A stretch of DNA of 64,000 nt from Drosophila persimilis (taxonomy: Eukaryota; Arthropoda; Insecta; Diptera; Drosophilidae): assembly GCF_003286085.1 (NCBI RefSeq), contig NW_020825353.1, forward strand, positions 1,240,001-1,304,000, written 5' to 3'. The position numbers and the translations under genes are program-made. Positions 34,725 to 46,595 of this stretch are shown here, one piece after another. The notes under the pieces were generated by a model. The model had not been told where the DNA came from. It did no database searches and saw only the letters and a program-made list of their open reading frames with translations. Each line of letters starts with the position of its first letter. Within the stretch, counting starts at the first letter, position 1.

Positions 34725-35000
34725 GTTTGTATTAAATTTTGTATGAGAATTGTTACGTGACTCGAACGTTTATAATATAATGGAGAATGAAATGAAATAA
34801 AAATCAAATTGAACGAGAGTCAAAAGTGGAATTTTAAAAAACGGTATGGTCACACAGGTTATGTTGTTTTTTTACTTCAGTAGGTGTTACCAGGCATTCT
34901 CCACTTAAGCATGGGCTGGCCACACTCTCCGCTAAATAAAGGAAACGTGCTGATTTTTTAAAGTTTTTTCGGCTATTTTTTGATATATCTGCTATTCAGA
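34725..35000. promoter_or_regulatory. Shared divergent promoter region
   Basis: 276 bp separate the two divergent start codons. TGGTCACACAG (motif 1, plus orientation) is at 34847-34857, with a related GGCCACACTC near 34918. No TATA box is placed properly for either gene. Confidence 0.55.
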
Positions 35001-35618
35001 ATGGAGATGATGGTATGTCTGGGTATAGATACTATGGGCAGGTCTTAATTAAAGTATTTCCAATGGTTAGCACGGAGCTTCGATGCTGTCCAGGCCAGCA
35101 GAGGAGTTTGGCAACGATTCGATGGTGGAGGAAATGTGGGCCGCTAAAGCTCTGGAACACGCCGAGGTTCATTTCAATGTAAGCTTCCAAAGCGATTTCC
35201 AAATGCAATTAACAATTATTACTGATTCGCCAAATCGTTCTAGCTTCTTACCAGTGTCCATCCCTCTCAGCTACGTCTGACGCCCTATGACGATCAGATC
35301 TATGAAACCTTTCGTCAGGACTTTCCCGATCTCAAAGTGGGTCTGCTCACAGATGACGTACTAAAGTCCGCTGTAGGGAAGCTAAAGTGGCGTGAATTCG
35401 CCGAAAAATTCAACAAAATGGATGACTACTCCTATGGGACCCTAATGAGAGCCGATGCCAGCAAAGAGTTTAGCCCGGACAATTCCATTTTTGTGTTTCG
35501 CGTACAGTTCCTGGCCATAGAGATAGCCCGCAATCGGGAGGGACTCAACGACGAGGTTCACGCGAAACATAAGCCTGCCAAGAAGACCACCCAAGAGGAC
35601 AGGACAGAAACCCAGTGA
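35001..35618 (+). CDS. PBDC1 / YPL225W family protein
   Basis: Exons 35001-35012, 35071-35178 and 35244-35618; introns are 58 and 65 bp with standard ends. The 164-residue product aligns by eye with human PBDC1: AEEFGND, the AKALEHAEVHFNLL motif, the LTPYDDQIYETFR block and the C-terminal FVFRVQFLAIEIARNREG signature. The yeast relative has been reported as a ribosome-associated chaperone for eEF1A; applying that here is inference. The four-codon first exon is supported by a donor (ATG|GTATGT) and by frame. An alternative start at ATG 35083 without that exon would remove 8 residues. AATAAA lies at 35697-35702. The gene converges on Hr78. Confidence 0.9.
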
Positions 35619-35934
35619 GCCTTCAGCTACGATTAGTCTCTAAGTTTTGGATCACGCGAAAGGTAATTGTTATTCGGAATTCGAATACTTCTAGGCAATA
35701 AATGCATCTTAAGATGTTCTTGGGAATTGATTCATTTTAATTCAGAAAAAACAAAAAATAAACCCAAATTTCTCATATATGGTGGTTTTGTTTTTGTTTT
35801 AGGCTAAGGTGTATATACGTTGTACATATATATTAAATATATAGGTATATTATTATGGGTTTTCTCTCTAATTGCTAAGTATTGCCCGCACTTGGTCCAT
35901 CTTCAGTCTTTCATGTGTTCTTCCCCTGCTCCCC

Positions 35935-37078
35935 CTATAGTCCGATGCTGTTGCTGGTCATCAGGATGAATGGAATCAGGGCCTCCATCTGCATCTGTCC
36001 CACTAGATTGGCGAAAAATAGCTCCTCCATGGCCTCGGCGTCGAGGCTGCTTAGCGGCAGCAGGCGGGCAACCAGGGAATTGAAGCGCTCCTCACCACCG
36101 ACGCCGCCCTGGCGACGCAAACTGGTCAAAGCATACAACTGAACGCGCCTCACATAGCCACGCAGTTGTCGCTCCTTGCGCTGCTGCAGCAGCGAGGGAT
36201 TGAAGAGCAGGATAAGTCTGAGCAGTCCAAACTCCATGTCTGTCACCTCCTGGCTCTGCAGCTCCTGGACAAAGTCGTGCAGGGCGCGAGTGAGATGGGC
36301 CATTTTGGATATCTTTAGCGGCTCTGACTTATCAATGTCCGCCAACTGGCGAATGCTCTGGATGAACTGAGCAATGATGGTGGAGGCAGACAGCTGAGCC
36401 TGGCACTGGGCCAAGGCCACGGCCATCAAAGCTGGCCAGGCGCTGCGCAGCAGCTTTACCTGGCTGTGCGAATCGAGCTGCTCGAAGACGGGCACCTTCC
36501 GCAGCGTGTGAATGGTGAGGAAGATGATACGAGATCCAGTCTCGCACACATAGTGTATATTCAGATAGGAGTGCACCAAGGTCGGCGGCTGCACATGGAA
36601 GGCGCACTGGGCATCGGTGAACAGCTCCTGATCGAAGACCGCTTCATTTATCATAAGATCGCTGCGATTGCAAAAGTCAAAGTCCAGGTCCATGTGCTCC
36701 AGCTCGGGATCGACGGCATCTTCGGTGCCACTGTCCTCGGCCTCCGAATCGCATTCGGGCTTCACACTGAGGCTTGTTCCCTGGCCCCCAATGCGCTCCA
36801 ACTGATGCTGGATGGGCTGCAGCAGCTGCAGACCCTTGTTGATCACCCGCATATCCAGGGAGCTCTTGATGAGGCCCAGTGTGGCGGTGGTGGGAAGTGT
36901 CGTTGTCGGCTCCCCTGCATTAAAGTTCAGGTGCTGGGAGTTATTGTTGCTGGCACTGTTGGCCAAGAGTTGCAGGCACAAGGTGCTGCTATTGTCCATC
37001 GAGTCATCATCATCGTCGTCTACCTCTGCCTTGGGCAGGTCTGGCGAACAGCTTCCACTCTGTTGCTGCTGCTGTTGT

Positions 37079-37109
<31 letters not shown>

Positions 37110-38194
37110 TGGCAAACACTGGAAAAGCGAGACAGAAACACCAATTAGTTTCATTGCTCACCAATTGGCGGTAGGTTTTGTTCTGGTTGGAAGAGACTCA
37201 CTCAACGTCTGCGTCAGTTCGGCAAAATTCAGGCCAAACAGATTGTCATTCAGGCCGAAAGGCGTTGCTGCATTACTCGGTACGGGGGGTGTGGCCGCGG
37301 TATCGGCCTTGACAGTGTGCTGCTTGCCACGTGCCTGCTGGTAGCCAGACTTGCTGGATATATAGCTGGAGGATGTCCCTCCGCTGCCCGATGTGGAGGA
37401 GCCCCCGCCAACAGAGGCATTCAGGCTCTCTTTCCTGTCCACAATCGGTTTCCTCTCATGCTGAACGGCTGTAGAAAAGAGAGACAGAAAGAGAAAGAGA
37501 GAAAAAATAGAAATTAATTAGAGCGAGAAGTCGACTAACGGTGCAGTTGATGATGCAGTTTTCCAGCAGGGTGACTGTGTGTGTGTGTATGTGTGTGTGC
37601 GTAAGTGAGTGTGCATTGGGGGTTAGTATGTGTGCTAGTTGGGATCATCGTTTATACCCTTGCAGAGCGAGATAATTTGGACTGTGCTAATAGCTAATTG
37701 CTAATGGCTCTTGCAAGGGTATGTAGACTTTGGCCAGCCAAAGATGCGTTGGGTTATTGCTTGAGACGACGACTTAAACGAAAATTACAATCACTTCGCA
37801 TGCCGCTGGCCAAGCACTTTTGCAGCCGACAGAACTGGCAACGATTCCGATGGTGCTTGGTCACCTCGCAGTTCATTGCCCCGCGACACTGATAGCCCAG
37901 CTGCTTGCGTATGGATCGCTTGAAGAAGCCCTTGCAGCCCTCGCAGCTAATGGCCCCGTAGTGGCGGCCCGAGGCACGGTCCCCGCAAACCAGACACAGC
38001 TCCACGCTGAGGGAGGCCGCCGCGGCGGCCGCAGCAGCAGCCGCTGCTCCACTGCCACTTCCAATCAAAGGCATCGCTCGGGGTTCTGTAATGGCGAGGG
38101 CAACGTTTATTATAATACTTCTCAAGGTGCCTGCACGTCGAGTCGAGTCCCCACCTTCAGCTTTAATGAATGCCTCAACCTTAACGCCTTCCAT
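35935..38194 (-). CDS. Hr78: Hormone receptor-like in 78 (TR2/TR4-type nuclear receptor)
   Basis: Exons 38155-38194, 37789-38085, 37202-37468 and 35935-37118 give 595 residues, close to the known fly protein. Introns are 69, 320 and 83 bp. After a short N-terminus and an 11-residue poly-Ala tract, the DNA-binding domain (about residues 44-112) has two C4 zinc fingers, P-box CEGCKGFFK and the CQFCRLQKC second finger. Next come a Ser/Gly-rich hinge, a poly-Gln tract near residues 206-221, acidic patches, and a ligand-binding domain in the last 220 residues. In Drosophila this NR2D receptor is nuclear, binds many chromosomal sites and is needed at the onset of metamorphosis. ATG 38194 is chosen because the more upstream frame start is a TTG. 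The poly-Gln and poly-Ala lengths are probably variable. Confidence 0.96.
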
Positions 38195-38962
38195 TTGCAA
38201 GCTGGCTGCTCTGCTGCTCTGTTGCTTGTTGGTATTGGTGCGATGTTAGCTATTTTTATTAGAACCCGTTTCTTCCACGCCTGTGTTTGTGCGTATGAGT
38301 GGATTTTGCTTACTTGGCTCTTGGAAAATTCTTATTGAACAGGTGCTATCACCATGTTTATATAGTACACCAAGCACTTTCGTTGGCTAAGTCGATTTAG
38401 CTAGTTAATTGTACGATTTTAGAGGCATTTTAGCCTTTCGGAAGCTGTTTTTTAATGCCCAATGGCAGCAGCACAAATATTCACCAACCTTACTCGTTTA
38501 CATTTGCTCAATTTATTACAGGTATTATTACAGATTCTACAACCATCAGCTATAACGGCTATCACCATATCCTATCCAATGCAACAATAGAAAAAATTAT
38601 AATGATTATGTTTACACGCAAGCGAAATCAGAAATTAAAAGAGAAAGAAACTACACGGCAACTACAGGGTAACTACAAGTTGGCTACATAATGGGAGGAA
38701 AAAGAGGGTATGGACAGTGGGCAAAACCGCCCAGAAAATGCAATGCATGCAAAGTAAAATCTATCCCTGTTGCTCAATATACCTTGGAGACAACATGGGC
38801 TTTTTGTGTTCAAGGTATATTGTCCTCACTCACGAGGTGAGGTTCGTACGAGCCTTCCAATTTACCTTGGCTGTTTTTGCCCGTTGTGCCGTACCCTTAT
38901 ATATTGCCCACTTAAAATTTCGACTCATTTTTTTGTTGCAGGAGAGAGTAGCAGTGTGACCG
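38195..38962 (-). promoter_or_regulatory. Hr78 5' leader and promoter
   Basis: Minus-strand motif 1 CGGTCACACTG lies at 38952-38962, with AAATATACC units at about 38975-38983 and 39000-39010. A TATATAAGG sequence near 38900 on the minus strand is a possible alternative. Between these and the ATG there is no recognisable gene; an inverted repeat is at 38775-38822. Confidence 0.5.
38775..38822. repeat. Perfect 12-bp inverted repeat in the Hr78 upstream region
   Basis: CAATATACCTTG (38775-38786) and its exact reverse complement CAAGGTATATTG (38811-38822), separated by 24 bases. It can form a stem-loop, or a paired site for a dimeric factor. Confidence 0.8.
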
Positions 38963-39725
38963 TCGAACGCTCGGAAATATACCAATATATATCATTTTAA
39001 AAATATACCGATGAAAAAACGAACTTAGCCCACTTAACGCCCCTCTATTTTAAAAAGGAGATTAAATTTAGTTTATCTGGGGTTTATCCTTTCTCTTCAG
39101 ATAAAAATCTAATAAAACTCGATATATTTTACCTGAACTGCGCTGAACTCTTTAGGTTCAGAATTTTCGTGGGTATATTTCAATAGTAACTGGTTGATTA
39201 GAAATCATCTTCCTCTATTTTGATATACTGTTCAATATTACTAGCTAGATAGGACTTCTATACGTGCACGCACAAGTTTAGCCGATAAATAAATCCATTT
39301 TATACAAGACTGGTTGCTTTGAGGCACTACAGTCCATAAATTCTATAATATACTTTTTCCCAAAGGGTATATAAAATGTTGCATGAATGAACTTTGAAAC
39401 GAGTTCTTCATTTACAAAAATACACTTTAATATACAGAGAAATCATTACAAAAGACTATTTTTCTTTACATATATATAACATAAAACATAAGACTCCCTA
39501 GTTGTGAAAAAATATTAATTTATGTGGTTTTTTTTTTTGGTCTTAAAAACGATTAGGCCACAAATCACTTACACAAATATTCAGGCTGCATGGAGTGGTA
39601 GGGGGGCGGATGGATAAATGGATGAGGGAATGGAACCCAAAATGGAGAACAACAAGCGGGGCTAAGCTCACAGGCAGGCACGCACACGCTTACAACTATC
39701 ATGGTCTATGCCCACAAACTACAGT
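38963..39725. other. Intergenic DNA between Hr78 promoter and Glg1 3' end
   Basis: Contains a motif-6-like ATATACCG at 39000-39010, a partial copy of the dispersed repeat at about 39217-39315, a T10 tract near 39530, and the probable Glg1 3' UTR at its right end. No other gene is seen. Confidence 0.5.
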
Positions 39726-42700
39726 CTATTTATTCTTTAAGCCCATTGCACGTTTGGTTGCTCGTCCCAGGAAGATGCCCGTCAGAAAGATCAGGCCCGT
39801 GACGCTCATCAATATCACAAGGAAGAATTTGCGGGCCGGCGACGCGACCACTTGCTGCACTAGCTGTTGCATGTCCTCCGGCGGCAGCGCCAGCGTATCG
39901 TCCGCATTGTGGAACATTTCGATGCGTCGCTGCAGCTTCTCGCGGCAGTCTGTGTCCAAGGAGTTGGGCGTATCCTTCAGCAGCGTGCGCAGGCAATTTA
40001 GCTCTTTGGAATGGATATCATTAGAGAATGATAGTTTATCTGGCACACGCCCTGTACTCTACTCACTGCGTCCGTTGCCGCTGGAGACCTTGGAGCAATA
40101 TCTCAGCAGATCCACTGTGCACGCAGTCTCCAGTATGGGATCCACATGAATATCGGCCTTGGCCTCGGCTATAAGGGTGGCCACCTCCATCTGGCACTGC
40201 CTGTTGATGATCTGCTTCTGCAGGAAGGCCGTCTTCAGGCACTCGGCCACCTGGCCGTGCTCATCAGCATCCATGTTGGCTTTGCACAGCTCCTGGATCT
40301 CCGATTTGCAAAACACCTGGAGCAATGGATTCAGCTTGTAATTGAGCGCTTGCTCCTGCAGGATCTTGATCATCTCCTGGGCGCAGGGCTCATCCAGCGC
40401 CGATTGACGAAACTTATCTTTCAGGCAATGGATGACCTATGAAAATAAACAAAAGAATTACCCCAATTTGAGAATAGTTCGCACATTTAGAGCCATCAAT
40501 TAGCGTATAATCGTGGAGTGCTTTCAATTGAAAGGGTCTGATTAGGCAAGACACAGATAAAGAGTCCATTACTGTTGCCACTCCAAGTGATCACGTAACT
40601 TAGATTTAAGCTAAACTACTAAAAGCGCTGTACTCGCGATATTCGACTATACGATACCCGCTACTCAGGTTCATTGTACTTTTAATAAGACGCGTAACGT
40701 ACTACTAGTACGTATCTATCAAAAAGATAAGAGACGGCTGTAGGTCACAGGTTCACGTTATCTACTATCAAAGATTATACAATTACCAAGATGTTACATG
40801 AGGCAGCAAAAATCTGATCTTCGGCGGTGTTGACAGGGGGCTCGTTCGGAGGTTCAATGCTCATTCTTCACATATGTGACACATCTCTGACCCGCTGCAT
40901 ACTTGGCGTAGTCAATGCCTTGGTTAACTAAGTCGGTCCCCAGAAACTAAGAAAAGAGAATACCTCGAAACTTTTAATGGAATTTGTTCCCTATTGAAAT
41001 TGTTTGAAATTTGATACTCTTTTCTACCAACAACACTTGTTGAACATGTGTAAATGTATAACAATAGTAGAACAATTAACGAAGGGAATGATCTGTTCAA
41101 CCCGGATGCTTATGCGGTCGAACAAACTTCACAATTACGGCTCATAATAGACTGTAAGGAAAGTCAGTTTAGTGGGCTCGTCACTGCCCGAGGGGGTATC
41201 TGCACTCGCTGGTTGCCTCGTGAGGCTTCGTTTCCGTCTCGTTTGTGGGTCGTCTCGGTTGAGCCGAGTCCACATCAGTCCCCCATCACAGTCCATTCTG
41301 ATGCGTAGCCGCGGCGTATACGTGATGTTAACATTCTGCGGATTAGTGAGCGCTGCACTGGCCGGTTGGCTGCTGGTCTCCCTTGTGGGTGCACAAGGGG
41401 GGGCTGAAGAGTCCACAGCGGTGGTGACCGTTGAATTGGCCAACGGGCAGGGCAAGGTGCTGGGCAATTTCGATGCGACGGCTTTGACAGATCAGAGATT
41501 TATGCAATTCCGCGGCATTCCATTTGCGGAGTCACCGGCGGGGGATCTGCGCTTTCGGGTGAGTCAAAAACAGTCTTTGGACTGTCGCCCGAGTGGCCTG
41601 CCCTCCAGTTCAGCCAAGTCATATTGACTATTAAGACTTGATAGAGGCAAGAGATAAGGCTAATGCCTAATATGACGTGGTGCTGTTAATGATTACTGTT
41701 CCCCTCATCCGACTGATAGCCACCTGTTCCGCGCTCGAGCTGGTCGCCCCATACCGCCAGTGCCCTCCACTTTGCGCAACGCTGTCCCGTGATAACGCAC
41801 TTGGATGGCCAGACGTCCGATGCTAAGACGGAGGACTGTCTCAATGTTTCCGTGTACACCAAAAATGTGAGTAAGATGACAGAAATGACGCCTAGGAATC
41901 GGCTGATGTCTTTCCCCTCTTTTTTCAGCTGACAGCCGGACAGCCAGTGATGTTCTACATCTACGGCGGCGGCTACTACAACGGTTCTGCCGAGGATCAT
42001 CCTCCCCACTACTTGCTGGAGAAGGATGTGGTCCTGGTAGTGCCTCAGTACCGAGTGGGAGCCCTGGGCTGGCTGAGCACCTTCACGGAGGATATGCCCG
42101 GCAATGCGCCCATTGCGGATATCCTATTGGCCCTCCAGTGGGTGCAGACACATATCTCTCTGTTCGGTGGGGACCCACAGCAGGTGACCATCTTTGGCCA
42201 GAGCGCTGGCTCTGGGGTGGCCAGTGCCCTGCTGTTGAGTCCCCGCACCGAAGAGCATCTCTTCAAACGAGCCATTGTCCAGTCGGGTTCGATCTTCGCC
42301 CGGTGGGCCATCAATAGCGATCCCCGTGCCCAGGCCACACGCATCTGTGAGAAACTGCTCTGCTCCGGATGCGAACAGGAGGATCGGCTATGGGTTTGTT
42401 TGCGCAACGCTTCGGTCGCGAGCATCCTAAGGGCCACCCAGGAGGAGTCGTTCTCTCCAGTTGTGGGCGATTTACTGGGAATCCTGCCCCAGCATCCCAG
42501 TGAGCTGGTGAAAACCTACCAGCGGCAGATTCCACTGCTCACTGGCTTCACGGAACACGATGGCTCCTTCATCCTGGCCAGTGGGTAGCGCACATATAGT
42601 ATGTAGTACATGGATGTAGAGATCAAGCTAATGAATCGCTTTTGTAGGCTACTACGATATGATTGCCGCAAAGCTTCCAAATGTGAGTGCCCTAACGGTG

Positions 42701-45700
42701 CGCGGGTTCTCCGCGGGACTCATGGGAATGGCCAATGATAGGACCGGACTCACGGACAACCTGCTGTACCGTTTGCTCTTCACACCAGAGCTCCTCAACA
42801 GTCACGATCACAAGGGTGCGCTGCCCGCCTACTTCGATGTGAGTCAGATCTACAAGAAAAACCTTTCAACCTTTCAGCCGAATGATTTTCACATTACCCT
42901 CCTCCGTAAACAGCTTACGTCGGCCTACATGAAGTCGCCAGTGATAGCGCTGGCCACGAAACTCTACGCACAGCAGCCCTCGGCTCCCGTCTACGTGTAC
43001 AGCTTCGAGTACGAGGGAAAGTACACCCGGTTTGGCTATGAGTTCGGCAACGACCACTACCCCTTCAATGGGGGAGTGCACCATTCCAATGAGAATCTGT
43101 ATCTGTTCGCCACACATCCCCTGGTGGGGCAGGACTCGCGTATGTCCCAGAAAATGGTCGAATTGTGGACTTCGTTTGCCATCGATGGCAGGCCCAAGGA
43201 ACTGCGACCCCTGTCTAGCCCCAGTGGACCCTACAATCGGCTGGCTCTGAACATAGCGACAGGCGAGGATCTGCTGGAGACTCTCACGTCGGCCATCGAT
43301 GATCCCGACAATGGGAGGCTGCAGCGTGAGAATGTGGACTTTTAAGGTGGGTTACTTGGGAATTATAAATTAGATGGGAGAACGGAAAGGCAAGACGGCT
43401 ACTTTTCCCATTTCTGGGTATAATACTTATCAAAGCGTGCTAAATTTAGTGGAACGGTAGATAAGGGCTATATATACTCGTAGTAATTTTCCTAAATAGA
43501 GCGCTATATCTTAGAACCTGTGCCCCACAGCTTTTTTTTCATGACTGGCGCGAGCAAAGGTCATTATTCCAATGGTCAATAATTCGGTGAGTATCTTTCA
43601 TAGATAGAGATCCGGGAGATGGATAAAGACGTGAAACACTCACCTTTCCATTGAGCTCCTCGTTGGGCAACGCACTGGCCACAATATGGGAGCAGTAGCT
43701 ATCAATGTTCTTGCCACAGGCACTCTGCAGCGAGGGATTAAAGCGGAAATCCGTGTTCTGTTCGATCATGCGATTGACCACAACCAGATGGCAGCGCTGG
43801 TCGAACTGCGTGTCATCCTTGTAGGTCTTGAGGCAGTCCAGGAGCTTCGCGGAGTCCGTGCTCGGGCAGAACTTGTAGATCATTTCCTTGCACGTGTTGA
43901 GGAGCGTGTAGTCGGTGCCGCTGTCGCCCAGCTCTGATTTCTTGATCATGAATATGGCGTGATGGCAGGTCTTGCCCAAGCTGGGGGTCTTCTTGATAAG
44001 GCACTCCAAGGCCTGCAATAGAAGAGATGTCGAAAGCAATCAGAGCCTGCTCTGGGGCTGAACTTCGTGTGGCTTGGACGGTGGGGTGCCGGTGAGTGTG
44101 TGTTAATAGATTGTGGATAGATTAAGGATGGTTAAGAGAACTTGCATTTTTATTCACCTGACCGGGACCCTTTTGGTCCCCACAGAACTCTTCCAGTTCC
44201 CGTTTGCAGGCATTCGCTAGCTTCGGATCCAGCTGGATGCTCTCCCTCTGCTGATACAGCTGCGACTTCACCTGATGGCGGCACTCCTTGGGTATCTGGT
44301 GGCGCTGCGCCTTGATTGTATCGTTGCGCATCACCTCACTGAGGCAGCCGACCACATCGTTCTTGGTGATGCTGGAGGAGCAGAAGCGCTGAACAAATGG
44401 ACGGCAGGCCTCCTTGAATTTGGTCGTGAAATGAAAGTTCTTCAGCGAGATTATCTGAAAGTGTTCGATGGCGGCACGGCAGCGCAGATCTTTGCGCAGA
44501 TCGGCGTCGTTTTTGTGCGCTATAAGGCAGTCCATCATGTCGCCTATGCGAGAGGATCGGAACTCAATCAGATGCAAAAAGGGTTTCGATTCGTTCCAGC
44601 TTACCATTATCCTTGCCGCTCTTGAGAATGGCCGAGCAGTGCTGCTGCATGGCCTCGCCGCAGACGTTCATTATGACGGGGTTCAGTTCGACATGAGCTG
44701 CTTCCTCCTCGGTGTATTTGACCACAACCGTTTTGCACTCCGGCTGCAGCTGGTCCATGTTCTTCTGCAGGCACTCCATTTCGCTGCCCTTCTCCACGCA
44801 CTCCGCACAGAAGAGCGAAAGATCGTTCAGGCAATAGTCCTCCACCTCGGGTATGAGGTCCATGGACATGGCTCGCTGGCGCATCACCCGCTTGACCTCC
44901 TTGAAGCAGTCCTTCCGCAGCGTCTGCTGCTCGTCCTCGCTGAAGGCCATGCGATGCAGACAGGGCAGTATCATAGGGCCGCGCTCCGGATCCATTTGCA
45001 CGTTCTGTACATCGTCCCACTGCCGCTTGGCCCGGCAATACTTGACGGCATCGTCGCGGCAGTGCTTGTACAGCTGCGGATCCAGCTTAAAGTCGCGCGC
45101 CACAAAGTATTCGATGATGAGAAGGGCCTGCTCGCACTCCGGCAGCATCGAGGGAGTGCCGATGCGTTCGACGAGGCATGTCATGACCCGGGCTTCTCCA
45201 CCCTCCACATCCTTGCAGGCCACGTCCACCACCGGCTTGCAGGCACGCCTCAGCACGGGGTCCACACGCCAATCCTCGCCGGCATCGCTGACCTTGATCA
45301 AAGTCTCCAATGCGCGCTGACATTGGGCCGTGACGCGCCTCTGCGGCCGCCTGGCCTTCACATGCTCCAGCAGGCAGTGGATAATCTCTCCGCCAGTGCC
45401 GGACAGGCCATTCACCAGCTGGGCCTTGTGCTCTTCCGGGCAGAACTTGGGTATGTCATCGGCACAGTCACTCAGCAGCTCCGGCGACAGCTGGTAGTCT
45501 GTCATCAGCATGCGGCGGTGGTCGGTCAGCTCCACCAGACAGGAAGGCGCGAGCTTGGTGCCGTTCTTCGATACAGTCTCCAGACAAAGCAGAATCTGGG
45601 CCAGTCGCACATGCTTATCTTCGGATACACCGCGGCGACAGTGATACAGCTTGATGTCATCCTTGCAGGCCTTGGCCAGGCCGTGCGAGACGCGGTAGTC

Positions 45701-46595
45701 GCGGCCCATCTGTTGATCCCGCTTTGAGATCTGCGACGCGCAGTTAGCCGTCATCGATGGATGGCTCTTGTGCCGCACCAGGCACTTGTACGCTCCCGGC
45801 GTTCCGGATTGCTCCTAAATAAAATGTGTTACTGAGGCTCCGATCAAAACAAACAGAATTCCCCCTCACCTGTGAACAGAGCGAAGCGAGGTCCTCCGAG
45901 CAGATCCTGAACAATTCGAGCATTCCGCGCTGCAGTTCGATGGCATTCATGGCGGACATGCAAGTGGGCTCAATGGTGGACTTCTGAGCAGTCGACCGGA
46001 GGCACTGCACCGTTCCAAGCTGGGACAGAAGCGACGGCAGGTGCTCGACATTCAGGCGGCCGCATTTGTGGTGCTCCACGAGGCTGCTGCAGGCCACGTA
46101 GAACTCATCCACGTTGGTGTAGTCGTGGCCCAGAGCATTGTAGGCACTCCGGAGATGCTGCTGGCACGTGTTGCTCTGCGAGAGCTGCAGGCGCTGCTCC
46201 TCCAGGCAGTTCCACATGTACACAGAGTTCAGGCAGGTCTCGAGCTTTGCCCGCTCCTCTGGGCAGTATGTGGGCAGGAGTGTGTTTTCAATCCATGCGG
46301 GAAGCTGCAGCTGCCGCTGCTGCATCCAAAGGGCGTGCTGGCAGGTTTCGGGAAGAGCCTCCAGTTGGCTGGAACTGAACGTGAGGGCACACTCCAGCAT
46401 GGACAGATTGTCGGTGGACTTCTGGTGGGTGCAGAATTTCTTCAAATCCTGGCAATCTGGCAAATCGATGATGCTGTGCATTTCCCTGGCCCCCGCATTC
46501 TTATTGTCCACGTCAATGGCGACGCGGCGATGGCGGGACGAATCGCCGGCTGCTGCTACTGCCGCCGCCAACAGCACCAGTAGCAAGTGTTTCAT
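39726..46595 (-). CDS. Glg1: Golgi apparatus protein 1 (cysteine-rich sialoglycoprotein)
   Basis: Six exons: 45870-46595, 44605-45814, 44158-44543, 43644-44012, 40067-40436 and 39726-40003, keeping one frame and giving 1,112 residues. The N-terminus is a signal peptide (MKHLLLVLLAAAVAAAG). Almost the entire lumenal part consists of the Cys-rich GLG1 repeat, about 60 residues with four cysteines, as in ESL-1/MG-160. The protein ends with one transmembrane helix (FFLVILMSVTGLIFLTGIFLG) and a short basic cytoplasmic tail. Family members reside in the Golgi and bind growth factors and selectin ligands; the fly role is less clear. Introns are short except the fourth (40437-43643, 3.2 kb), which holds a complete esterase gene on the other strand. 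The length matches vertebrate GLG1 (about 1,180). Confidence 0.95.
41301..43345 (+). CDS. Carboxylesterase nested in a Glg1 intron
   Basis: Exons 41301-41558, 41720-41866, 41929-42580 and 42648-43345 give 584 residues of the alpha/beta-hydrolase carboxylesterase type B family. An N-terminal hydrophobic segment (about residues 8-32) is a signal peptide or anchor. Oxyanion-hole GGGYYNG is near residues 148-154; nucleophile elbow GQSAGSG has Ser227; the acid is probably Asp346 (EHDGSF) and the base His498 (GVHHSNEN). The triad is complete, so it should hydrolyse esters; the substrate is unknown. The EDCLNVSVY signature in exon 2 is present. The donor of exon 3 (GCCA|GTGGGT at 42581) was chosen because it is the only site that keeps frame with the next acceptor. 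The gene lies wholly in Glg1 intron 4, opposite strand. It may match a named fly esterase, but I cannot say which. Confidence 0.9.

Noticed and set aside
36466-37344. 292-codon plus-strand frame over Hr78
   Set aside because: Antisense shadow of Hr78 exons 3-4, including the complement of the poly-Gln tract.
44468-45727. 419-codon plus-strand frame
   Set aside because: Exact antisense shadow of the long Glg1 exon 2; its His/Leu/Val-rich composition reflects Cys/Glu-rich sense codons.
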